From positions 186,001 to 250,000 of the forward strand of contig NZ_CAMGYZ010000007.1 of NCBI RefSeq assembly GCF_946151055.1: 64,000 nucleotides of DNA. Direction: 5' to 3'. Made by a program: the position numbers and the translations under genes. The DNA is from Bacillus sp. Marseille-Q3570. Its GTDB lineage: Bacteria; Bacillota; Bacilli; Bacillales; Fictibacillaceae. Under the pieces are notes generated by a model, which was not told the origin of the DNA, did no database searches, and saw nothing but the letters and a program-made list of their open reading frames with translations. This document shows positions 56,130 to 64,000 of the stretch, piece after piece (the stretch's first letter is position 1; each line of letters begins with the position of its first letter).

Positions 56130-56891
56130 ATGTTGTACTTAAGAGACGTATGGGTAAACTGGTTCGAAGGCGAAGAGAACGGTTATAATGTTTGTGAATT
56201 CCATGAATGGCGGAAGGAAGACTTCATCGAACTTCTTGACCAAGTACCGATTATCAAAATGGAATCACCTCTTTTAAACTACATAGAAAATGACTTGAGT
56301 GAATTGCCTGAGGAACTGTTACGTGAGGTGAAAAACAAAAGTTATATCCGCAAAAACAACCAGCGGGAACAAATCGAGTATTGCATGATTGCGACTGACG
56401 GAAAGAAATGTCTTGTTGTGGATACGATGGGATATAAAATCCCGATCCGTAAAAGCAGGATGATTCCGAGGCAAGAACAATTAGTATACGAAATGGCTGA
56501 AGAATTGGATCCGAAGAGATACACATTCGATTCTACAAGTGAACAAAAAAAGGAACACCATATCCTATCACCAGATCCTAAGGATATGAAAGGCTTGACA
56601 CGTCGAGAACGACAGTTGAAACAATTGTTATTCATGGCCCTTGACCAGATGTATACGAGTGGCAATACTGCTGAAGCCAGATATTGGTACACTGAATGGA
56701 TTCCAGAAAAGTATCCGGACATCCAGATGATGAGTTTTGATGAAGCATGGAGAGCACTCTATAATGAAGTATGTCAGGGGTGGACATCAAAGCATCAGTC
56801 GATCTGTGAACGGCTGATAAAAGGACAACCTTACTTTGAGAAAATATGGGAATTAGAAAAAGGGACACATGTAAACCAACAGAGGAGCTGA
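56130..56891 (+). CDS. yjbA: YjbA-like protein (DUF3603)
   Basis: A 253-residue protein beginning [20 protein letters not shown], the DUF3603/YjbA family signature, with a conserved [13 protein letters not shown] region near residues 190-202. The C-terminal half is helical. Function unknown. Ribosome site GTGAGGGG. Synteny with yjbA, which lies beside trpS and opp in B. subtilis, supports the name. Confidence 0.9.
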   Translation: MLYLRDVWVNWFEGEENGYNVCEFHEWRKEDFIELLDQVPIIKMESPLLNYIENDLSELPEELLREVKNKSYIRKNNQREQIEYCMIATDGKKCLVVDTMGYKIPIRKSRMIPRQEQLVYEMAEELDPKRYTFDSTSEQKKEHHILSPDPKDMKGLTRRERQLKQLLFMALDQMYTSGNTAEARYWYTEWIPEKYPDIQMMSFDEAWRALYNEVCQGWTSKHQSICERLIKGQPYFEKIWELEKGTHVNQQRS

Positions 56892-56979
56892 CGATGATCA
56901 GTTCCTTTTTAGTTATAGGTTTAGCTGCATGTGTTGAAGGGAAATGTCAGGTGTACATTCAACTACAAGGAGGTATATC

Positions 56980-57645
56980 ATGTCTAAAAGAGTCCTTATG
57001 ATTGTAACGAATGCAGATAAAATAAATGATGAAAAGGAAACCGGATTATGGTTAGAGGAATTCGCTGTACCGTATAACCTTTTTAAGAATCAAGGATATG
57101 ATGTAACGGTCAAGAGTCCGAAAGGTGGCCGGATCCCACTTGATCCAAATAGTATTCCTGAAGAGGAGAAACAGGAATTCGCGGAAGCGCAGGACAAATT
57201 GACTCGAACGGACAAGCTATCTGAAAAAGATCTGAACGAAGATTTTGACGGCGTGTTTTTACCAGGTGGACATGGGACGATGTTCGACTTTCCAGAGAAT
57301 GAATTGATGCAAAAAATCATCGGCAAGATGGCTGATGAAAATAAAGTGATTGGAGCGGTTTGCCACGGACCATCCGGGTTGGTCAATGTAACTTATCAGG
57401 ATGGTACCCCACTGGTAAAAGGGAAGAAGGTCAATGGTTTTACTGATGAAGAAGAAAAAGAAATGCAGCTGACTGAAGAAATGCCGTTTTTACTTGAGAC
57501 AACACTTAGAGAAAAGGGGGGAGAATTTGTCAGAGGGGAAAAATGGACCGATTTTTCAGTCAGAGATGGAAACCTCGTAACTGGTCAAAACCCGATGTCA
57601 AGTGAAAGTACAGCTCAAAAAATGATTGAAGCATTGAATGAATAA
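56980..57645 (+). CDS. DJ-1/PfpI-family protein (type 1 glutamine-amidotransferase-like)
   Basis: A 221-residue DJ-1-superfamily protein. The nucleophilic elbow AVCHGPSG contains the conserved Cys, FLPGGHGTMFDF forms the acidic/oxyanion side, and the Glu near WLEEFAVPYN completes the usual triad. Related proteins act as chaperones, glyoxalases or protein deglycases. ATG 56980 follows AAGGAGGT; the upstream extension to 56944 is unlikely. It is monocistronic and convergent with trpS, sharing a terminator. Confidence 0.87.
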   Translation: MSKRVLMIVTNADKINDEKETGLWLEEFAVPYNLFKNQGYDVTVKSPKGGRIPLDPNSIPEEEKQEFAEAQDKLTRTDKLSEKDLNEDFDGVFLPGGHGTMFDFPENELMQKIIGKMADENKVIGAVCHGPSGLVNVTYQDGTPLVKGKKVNGFTDEEEKEMQLTEEMPFLLETTLREKGGEFVRGEKWTDFSVRDGNLVTGQNPMSSESTAQKMIEALNE

Positions 57646-57682
57646 AGGAAAATTGGCAAAGCGATGCCTTTTCAAAGAACAC

Positions 57683-57713
57683 AAAAGGGATGATCACAGC
57701 GATCATCCCTTTT
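57683..57713. terminator. Bidirectional terminator between the DJ-1 gene and trpS
   Basis: A perfect 13-bp stem AAAAGGGATGATC / GATCATCCCTTTT with a 5-base loop. It ends one base from the trpS stop codon. Confidence 0.92.
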
Positions 57714-57714
57714 A

Positions 57715-58722
<1,008 letters not shown>

Positions 58723-58744
58723 TCATAAATTTGTTGATGAAAAA

Positions 58745-59028
58745 TAAAAAACGCGACACAACCGTCCATTATGGGACGATTGCACCGCGTTGCCACCCAG
58801 AATTATTCATAAAGAATCACTCAGATCTCTGCGTATAGACTCAGCCTATAGTACAGAGTGTCCATGATAACGTCTGGACCTTACGTCAAAGCCTACTCCC
58901 AAATGTTTCGGTTTGATAGCTCAGAAGCCCATTCCACTGATCACCTTATCTGTTTTCACCACCCACAGACTCTCTTAAAAGGGGGATACAGTGTACTCTT
59001 CTTCCTCATCGCAATAACAAATTTTATT
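58745..59028 (-). promoter_or_regulatory. T-box riboswitch (tRNA-Trp responsive) of trpS
   Basis: Reading the minus strand, the leader starts with the stem I signature GATGAGGAAGAAGAGTA, then GGGTGGTGAAAAC, a UGG specifier candidate in CAGTGGAATGGGCTTC, the antiterminator T-box core TGGGTGGCAACGCGG (about 58790-58804), and a terminator stem ending CGCGTTTTTTATTTTT near 58745. Uncharged tRNA-Trp would pair with the specifier and T-box to allow read-through. The UGG codon agrees with the downstream gene. Confidence 0.92.
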
Positions 59029-59034
59029 ATCGAT

Positions 59035-59063
59035 AGTATATACAATTGAAATACGATTTGCAA
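59035..59063 (-). promoter_or_regulatory. SigA promoter of the trpS T-box leader
   Basis: TTGCAA (59063-59058), a 17-bp spacer, and TATACT (59040-59035) on the minus strand, placing the start near 59028, where the T-box leader begins. The -35 lies 3 bp past the DUF3899 stop codon. Confidence 0.78.
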
Positions 59064-59065
59064 TA

Positions 59066-59428
59066 TCAAATGGTAAAAGAAATCAATACAGTTGTCAAAA
59101 ATCCGAGCAACCCTGTAAGCAGCAAAGGTTCTGAAAAGGTATATTCAAACGCCTCTGATGGTAATTCCGAATTTTCGACGTCCTCCATGATTTCTCCCAT
59201 TTTCGTACCTTTCTTCATGAACCTTCTGAAACTCAGCGTGATGGCATCGAAGAATCCGCCCCTTGTTACGAACATAAGACCACCAAGCATGATGTACAGC
59301 ATCGAAATCAGAAAGATAGAGTTTATGAATGTTACAACTGTAATGTTGTCGTAGTAAAAATACATAAAACCAGAGCCCATTACGAGCAAAAGTGCTAATA
59401 GATATGTGGATCGTCTAATCAATCGCAT
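59066..59428 (-). CDS. DUF3899 membrane protein
   Basis: A 120-residue protein with three membrane helices (about 8-26, 34-56 and 100-120) and a cytosolic loop with RRFMKKGTKMGE between. It matches the DUF3899 family. Function unknown. No terminator is visible between it and the trpS promoter, so transcription may continue into the T-box leader. Ribosome site AGGTGACATC precedes the ATG at 59428. Confidence 0.8.
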   Translation of the reverse strand: MRLIRRSTYLLALLLVMGSGFMYFYYDNITVVTFINSIFLISMLYIMLGGLMFVTRGGFFDAITLSFRRFMKKGTKMGEIMEDVENSELPSEAFEYTFSEPLLLTGLLGFLTTVLISFTI

Positions 59429-59751
59429 GATGTCACCTCGTATTGATGATACACGATAGGTGTTTATTGTAGCAATACCTTTACAGAGTCAATTGGCGTG
59501 TAATATGTCAGAACATTTGATAATAATTGACAATTGCATATCTCATTCATTTTTATTAACGGAAAATACGATTGTATCAACCGTTGGGTGTATCTTCTAT
59601 GCAAAAAATTCTATTTTTAAGCACTCTATACCCGAAAATACCGATTTTTAAAGTAGTTCAAAAGTCCTAATTATTGTTATGAAACCGTAATGAACATAGG
59701 GTTTTTGTAAAATATATTAAAAAAGTGCATGCAAAATTTTGTGAAAACTTG

Positions 59752-59757
59752 TATAAT
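59752..59757 (+). promoter_or_regulatory. -10 hexamer upstream of oppA
   Basis: TATAAT, preceded directly by TG, lies 94 bp before the oppA ATG. The -35 is not clear. The rest of the 420-bp gap (59429-59850) holds A+T-rich sequence with a GTGCATGCAAAATTTTGTG palindromic stretch near 59725 but no supported gene. Confidence 0.5.
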
Positions 59758-59850
59758 ACAAAATGTGAACGGAATTCCTTAAAAAATCTGACATTTTCTG
59801 AGGGCGACGTTCGAATAATTTCACCAATATTTAGGGGAGGTCATTAAGAC

Positions 59851-61521
59851 ATGAGAAAGTCAAAATGGTCATTGCTTTTAACACTAACATTAGTGTTGAG
59901 CATGTTCCTTGCTGCATGTAGCGGCGGCGGCGGAAATAACGCTGACGGCGATAAAGACAGCAAGGATGGAAAAGATAGCGGTAACAAAGATGTACCTCAA
60001 GTATTGAACATACTTGAAAGCGCAGAGATTCCGACAATGGACTCTGTAATGGGAACTGACGCTGTAGCGTTCCAAGTTATGGCAGAGACAATGGAAGGTC
60101 TATACCGTCTTGGAGAAAACATGGAGCCTGTTGAAGGTATGGCAGAAAGCCATGAAGTAAGTGACGATGAGAAGACTTACACTTTCAAACTTCGTGACGC
60201 ACAATGGTCAAACGGAACACCTGTAACTGCAGATGACTTCGTTTATTCTTGGAGAAAAGCTGTAAATCCTGACACAGGATCTCAATACAACTTCATCCTT
60301 GGAGACGTTAAAAACGCTAACGCTATCATGGCTGGCGAAATGGATCCAGAAGAACTTGGTGTAGAAGCAGTTGACGAGAAGACGTTGAAGGTTGAACTTG
60401 AGCAACCAGTTCCATACTTCATCAGCTTGACTACATTCGCAACATTCTTGCCACAAAACGAAGAATACGTTGAAGAGCAAGGCGATAAATATGCTCTTGA
60501 AGATGAGAATCTTATCTACAACGGACCATTCACCCTTACTGATTGGAAACATGAAGAAGGATGGGTACTTAAGAAGAATCCTGATTACTGGGATGCTGAA
60601 TCTGTAAAATTAGAGCAAATCAACGTAAAAGTTGTTAAAGAAACTGCAACTGGCGTAAACCTTTACGAAACTGGAAAAATTGACCGTGTAGGTCTTTCTT
60701 CTGAGTACGTAAACAAATATAAAGATCATGAGGATTACAAAACTTTCGAAGAGCCGGTAATGTTCTACCTTAAGATGAACCAGGAACGTGAAGCACTTGC
60801 GAATGTAGACATCCGTAAAGCAATCCAAATGGCAGTAAACAAGGAAGACCTTGTCAATGTCATCTTGAACAATGGATCACTTGCTGCAAATTACTTCGTT
60901 CCAAAAGGATTCGTGTCTCACCCAGAATCTGGTGAAGACTTCCGTGAGTTGAATGGAGATCTAGTCTCTAACGATGTTGAAAAAGCACAAGAACATTGGG
61001 AAAAAGGTTTGGAAGCACTTGGGAAAGAAGAGCTTACATTGGAGGTCCTTGGTGGAGACTCTGAAGTAGCGAAGAAAATGGACGAATACCTTAAGAACCA
61101 ACTTGAAACGAACCTTCCTGGTTTGACAATCAAGTTGAAAGGTGTTCCTTTCCAACAACGTCTAGAGCTTGATGATGCTATGGATTATGACCTTCAAAAT
61201 GCTGGTTGGGGTCCTGACTATGCAGATGCTATGACATTCATCGACATGTGGGTGACTGACGGTGGACATAACAAGACTGGCTTCTCTAATGAGAAGTATG
61301 ACAAGCTTGTTAAGGACGCTAAGACTACATTGACTTCTGATCCTGCAAAACGTTTTGAAGCAATGCTAGAAGCTGAAAAAATCTTGATTGAAGAAGAAGC
61401 AGTACTTGCACCACTTTATCAACGTGCTCGTGCTCAACTTTGGAAGCCTTACGTGAAGAACGTATATCAAAACTCATTCGGGCCTGACTACAGCTATAAG
61501 TGGGCTTACATCGAAAAGTAA
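59851..61521 (+). CDS. oppA: Oligopeptide-binding lipoprotein OppA
   Basis: The extracellular oligopeptide receptor, 556 residues. The lipobox LAACSGG places the acylated Cys near residue 23. A Gly/Asp/Lys-rich linker is followed by the SBP_bac_5 fold with YTFKLRDAQWSNGTPVTADDFVYSWRR-type and GPFTLTDWKHEEGWVLKKNPDYWD segments. In Bacillus, Opp imports peptides used as nutrients and as competence and sporulation signals. It follows GGGGAGGT. Codon choice is more biased than in neighbours, suggesting high expression. Confidence 0.93.
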   Translation: MRKSKWSLLLTLTLVLSMFLAACSGGGGNNADGDKDSKDGKDSGNKDVPQVLNILESAEIPTMDSVMGTDAVAFQVMAETMEGLYRLGENMEPVEGMAESHEVSDDEKTYTFKLRDAQWSNGTPVTADDFVYSWRKAVNPDTGSQYNFILGDVKNANAIMAGEMDPEELGVEAVDEKTLKVELEQPVPYFISLTTFATFLPQNEEYVEEQGDKYALEDENLIYNGPFTLTDWKHEEGWVLKKNPDYWDAESVKLEQINVKVVKETATGVNLYETGKIDRVGLSSEYVNKYKDHEDYKTFEEPVMFYLKMNQEREALANVDIRKAIQMAVNKEDLVNVILNNGSLAANYFVPKGFVSHPESGEDFRELNGDLVSNDVEKAQEHWEKGLEALGKEELTLEVLGGDSEVAKKMDEYLKNQLETNLPGLTIKLKGVPFQQRLELDDAMDYDLQNAGWGPDYADAMTFIDMWVTDGGHNKTGFSNEKYDKLVKDAKTTLTSDPAKRFEAMLEAEKILIEEEAVLAPLYQRARAQLWKPYVKNVYQNSFGPDYSYKWAYIEK

Positions 61522-61562
61522 GCTCGACAATAAAACGTTAGTCAGTAAAGGGAGAGTATCAG

Positions 61563-61601
61563 GAGAGTATATGTCGCCTGAATGACGTATACTCTCTTTT
61601 T
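61563..61601 (+). terminator. Stem-loop between oppA and oppB
   Basis: GAGAGTATA (61563-61571) pairs perfectly with TATACTCTC (61588-61596), followed by five T residues, all within the 169-bp oppA-oppB gap. Partial read-through would give the excess of OppA usual for such systems. Confidence 0.85.
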
Positions 61602-61690
61602 CCCTGTTATTGGATATTTTTCAGAAAATAACAAAACCATTCGTTGGTTCTCTTCAATAGACAAAAAGGCATACATGGAGGTGGAAGAGG

Positions 61691-62620
61691 ATGAAAGGGT
61701 ATATTGTTAAGCGTGTGATTTATATGTTTATCACCCTGTTCCTCATTGCATCAGCTACATTCTTCTTGATGAAGATCATGCCGGGTACACCTTTAAGTAA
61801 CGCGGCAAAGTTAACGGCTGAGCAAGAAGCGATAATACTTGAGAAATATGGACTTAATGACCCCGTCCCTGTTCAATATGTAAAATATATGGCTAATGTA
61901 GTTACTGGAGATTTAGGTATTTCTTTTCAATATGATGGAAGAAATGTAACTTCCCTGATTATGAGTCGAATTGGTCCATCAGCACAACTTGGTCTCCAAT
62001 CGATGATATTCGGAGCAATATTTGGAATATTACTTGGTATCATTTCTGCAATACGTTATAACACGATTTGGGATTATGGAGCAACATTTGTCGCCGTAAT
62101 TGGTAAGTCGATTCCAAGTTTCGTGTTTGCAGCATTACTTCAATATTATGTCGGTGTTAAATTACAATGGTTTCCTGTTGCCTTTTGGGAAGGATGGGAA
62201 TATTCCGTATTACCGACGATTGCATTGGCGGTGTTCGTCGTAGCTGTTGCAGCACGTTTCACTCGAACCGAAATGCTTGAGGTCATGAACCAGGATTTTA
62301 TCACGACTGCAAGAGCAAAGGGTGTAAGTGGTTTTGCTGTTGTATTCAAGCATGGTATCCGAAATGCGATGATTCCGTTGATTACGATTTTAGGACCACT
62401 TGCAGTTGGATTGATGACTGGTACATTGGTCGTTGAGAAAATTTTTGCAGTTCCAGGACTTGGAGAACAGTTTGTCCGATCAATTACGACAAATGATTAT
62501 CCAGTTATCATGGGAACAACACTATTCTTCTCATTCTTCTTGATTTTGGTGATTCTGATCGTTGATATCCTTTATGGAGTCATTGATCCACGAATCCGTT
62601 TGGCAGGAGGGAAAGAGTAA
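61691..62620 (+). CDS. oppB: Oligopeptide ABC transporter permease OppB
   Basis: A 309-residue membrane subunit with six helices. The start VKRVIYMFITLFLIASATFFLMKIMPGTP is typical of OppB, and the EAA loop TTARAKGVSGFAVVFKHGIRNAMIP (about 203-227) is intact. It forms the channel with OppC. Ribosome site GGAGGTGG. Its stop overlaps the oppC start (taATG). Confidence 0.94.
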   Translation: MKGYIVKRVIYMFITLFLIASATFFLMKIMPGTPLSNAAKLTAEQEAIILEKYGLNDPVPVQYVKYMANVVTGDLGISFQYDGRNVTSLIMSRIGPSAQLGLQSMIFGAIFGILLGIISAIRYNTIWDYGATFVAVIGKSIPSFVFAALLQYYVGVKLQWFPVAFWEGWEYSVLPTIALAVFVVAVAARFTRTEMLEVMNQDFITTARAKGVSGFAVVFKHGIRNAMIPLITILGPLAVGLMTGTLVVEKIFAVPGLGEQFVRSITTNDYPVIMGTTLFFSFFLILVILIVDILYGVIDPRIRLAGGKE

Positions 62621-63636
62621 TGAGTAAACATGAAAACTATGTGAATGATGAACTTTTCCAACCTGCTCAAATTGACAGTACTAAAAGCGAGAAAATTGCT
62701 GGTCCCAGTCTGAGCTTCTGGCAAGATGCCTGGATGAGACTAAAGAAAAATAAATCTGCCATTGTAGGTTGTCTCATTCTACTTGCTTTGACGACCCTGG
62801 CAATCTTCGGCCCGATGATGAACGATTTCGGTTTTGATGATCAGAAATTGACTCGTGCCAATCTCCCAGCTAAGGTCCCTGGTCTAGAAAACCTGGGAAT
62901 CATGGATGGAACAGATGACATGGGCAATGATATGTATGAAATGAAGGGCATAGAAGAAGGAACATATTTTTGGTTTGGTACAGACGGTTTGGGACGTGAC
63001 CTTTGGACCCGTGTATGGCAAGGAACCCGTATTTCATTATATATCGCGTTATTAGCGGCTGCGATTGATATGGTGATCGGGGTAATCTATGGCGGAATCT
63101 CAGCATATTACGGAGGGCGTGTTGATAATGTCCTACAGCGTATCGTAGAGGTTCTGGTTGGAATTCCAAACCTGGTCGTCGTTATCTTGATGATCCTCGT
63201 CTTAGACCCAGGAATCATATCGATAACCGTCGCCCTGACAATAACCGGTTGGATCGGGATGTCAAGGATTGTCCGTGGTCAGATCTTAAAGTTGAAAGGC
63301 CAAGAATTCGTCTTAGCTTCTAGAACACTTGGTTCATCGGATAATAAAATCATTTCAAAACACTTGATTCCGAACGTGATGGGTGTCATTATCATAAATA
63401 CAATGTTTACGATTCCAGCTGCAATATTCTTCGAAGCATTCCTAAGCTTTATCGGATTAGGTTTACAACCGCCATTGGCTTCATTAGGAACATTGATTGA
63501 AGAAGGATATCGTAATATGCAGATTTTTCCTCATATGATGATTTATCCATCAATCATTATCAGTTTGGTCATGATTGCATTCAACGTTGTTGCGGATGGA
63601 TTGCGGGATGCGCTAGATCCGAAGATGAGAGATTAA
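62620..63636 (+). CDS. oppC: Oligopeptide ABC transporter permease OppC
   Basis: A 338-residue membrane subunit. An N-terminal cytosolic tail of about 30 residues and OppC_N segment (SFWQDAWMRLKKNKSAIVG) precede six helices. The GTDGLGRDLWTRVWQGTRISL block and the EAA loop VLASRTLGSSDNKIISKHLIPN (about 228-249) are characteristic. It pairs with OppB. The start overlaps the oppB stop by one base. Confidence 0.94.
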   Translation: MSKHENYVNDELFQPAQIDSTKSEKIAGPSLSFWQDAWMRLKKNKSAIVGCLILLALTTLAIFGPMMNDFGFDDQKLTRANLPAKVPGLENLGIMDGTDDMGNDMYEMKGIEEGTYFWFGTDGLGRDLWTRVWQGTRISLYIALLAAAIDMVIGVIYGGISAYYGGRVDNVLQRIVEVLVGIPNLVVVILMILVLDPGIISITVALTITGWIGMSRIVRGQILKLKGQEFVLASRTLGSSDNKIISKHLIPNVMGVIIINTMFTIPAAIFFEAFLSFIGLGLQPPLASLGTLIEEGYRNMQIFPHMMIYPSIIISLVMIAFNVVADGLRDALDPKMRD

Positions 63637-63655
63637 TAGAAGGTGGGTGAAGAGG

Positions 63656-64000
63656 ATGGAACACATTTTAGAAATCAAGAATTTACATGTATCATTTGAC
63701 ACTTTCGCCGGTGAAGTACAAGCCGTCCGTGGTGTCGATATCAAGTTGCAAAAAGGAGAAACCCTGGCGATCGTTGGTGAATCCGGATCAGGTAAATCCG
63801 TAACGTCTAAAAGTATTATGCGATTGATCCCTAACCCGCCTGGTAGAATTAAAGAAGGGCAAATTCTCTTCCAGGGGAAAGATCTGGCACAATACTCCGA
63901 ACGCCAAATGCAAAAAATACGGGGATCAGAAATCTCAATGATTTTCCAGGATCCAATGACGTCCTTGAATCCAACGATGACGGTTGGTAAGCAAATCATG
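63656..64000 (+). CDS. oppD: Oligopeptide ABC transporter ATPase OppD (5' part)
   Basis: The first 115 codons of an OppD-type ATPase are in the window; the gene continues beyond it. Walker A GESGSGKSV (residues 41-49) and the Q-loop IFQDPMTSLNP (about 95-105) are visible. It follows oppC by 19 bp with AAGGTGGGTG upstream. OppF is expected next, outside the window. Confidence 0.92.
   Translation, partial: MEHILEIKNLHVSFDTFAGEVQAVRGVDIKLQKGETLAIVGESGSGKSVTSKSIMRLIPNPPGRIKEGQILFQGKDLAQYSERQMQKIRGSEISMIFQDPMTSLNPTMTVGKQIM

Noticed and set aside
58860-59049. Plus-strand ORF in the trpS leader
   Set aside because: It lies within the T-box leader on the opposite strand, with no ribosome site.

Overview
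The window comes from the chromosome of an endospore-forming Firmicute of the family Bacillaceae, outside the B. subtilis group. Three things point there: strong AGGAGG-type ribosome binding sites, moderate G+C, and two blocks that keep B. subtilis gene order. One block is asnO-like and yitS/yitT/yitU/yitV/yitW-like genes. The other is yjzC - yjzD - yjaU - yjaV - med - comZ - fabHA - fabF - yjbA - trpS - oppABCD. The sporulation-type asparagine synthetase AsnO, the Ku/LigD pair and the competence genes med and comZ fit a Bacillus-like lifestyle. I see no rRNA, tRNA, CRISPR array, prophage or intact transposase.

Layout. 0.3-4.3 kb: an MtnU-like nitrilase, an MtnE-like aminotransferase and AsnO. 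4.9-9.3 kb: a 1463-residue secreted bacillopeptidase F. 9.5-11.4 kb: PII and ammonium transporter under two perfect TnrA boxes. 11.4-12.6 kb: a NERD protein preceded by a 20-bp tandem repeat. 12.6-19.3 kb: a maltodextrin locus (neopullulanase, MdxEFG-type ABC importer, LacI regulator) with a promoter bracketed by two LacI/CcpA-type operators. 19.5-21.8 kb: a three-gene heme/flavin/iron-sulfur N-demethylase operon. 21.8-24.5 kb: non-homologous end joining, with LigD split into separate ligase and polymerase proteins. 24.6-29.2 kb: a short-chain dehydrogenase, a histidine kinase with an ATP-grasp enzyme, and a sigma-like factor. 29.2-40.1 kb: an expanded yit cluster with NhaC, GNAT, Dph6-like and SGNH genes and several tiny proteins. 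40.5-43.0 kb: moeA-mobB-moaE-moaD. 43-46 kb: a TehA/SLAC1-like membrane protein, UppP and YjzC. 46.5-48.8 kb: an arginine/glutamine-type ABC importer. 49-59.4 kb: the yj/fab/med/comZ/trpS block with a FapR-like box and a T-box leader. 59.8-64 kb: oppABC and the start of oppD.

The most notable non-gene content is a layered family of small mobile-element-like repeats. Six complete copies share terminal inverted repeats of about 29 bp and are flanked by imperfect 8-bp direct repeats, as expected of non-autonomous transposons (MITEs). Four copies, one of them truncated, carry a second 90-bp palindromic repeat at one identical internal position. That second repeat also occurs alone at other sites. 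One copy carries a further array of five hairpins. Several copies sit right at gene boundaries. One stand-alone repeat supplies the 3' end of a small zinc-ribbon-like gene. Another copy abuts the ribosome binding site of an ABC-transporter gene.

A regulatory theme recurs: all three solute-binding-protein genes (mdxE-like, artP-like, oppA) are followed, before their permease genes, by a stem-loop able to limit read-through or stabilise the upstream message.
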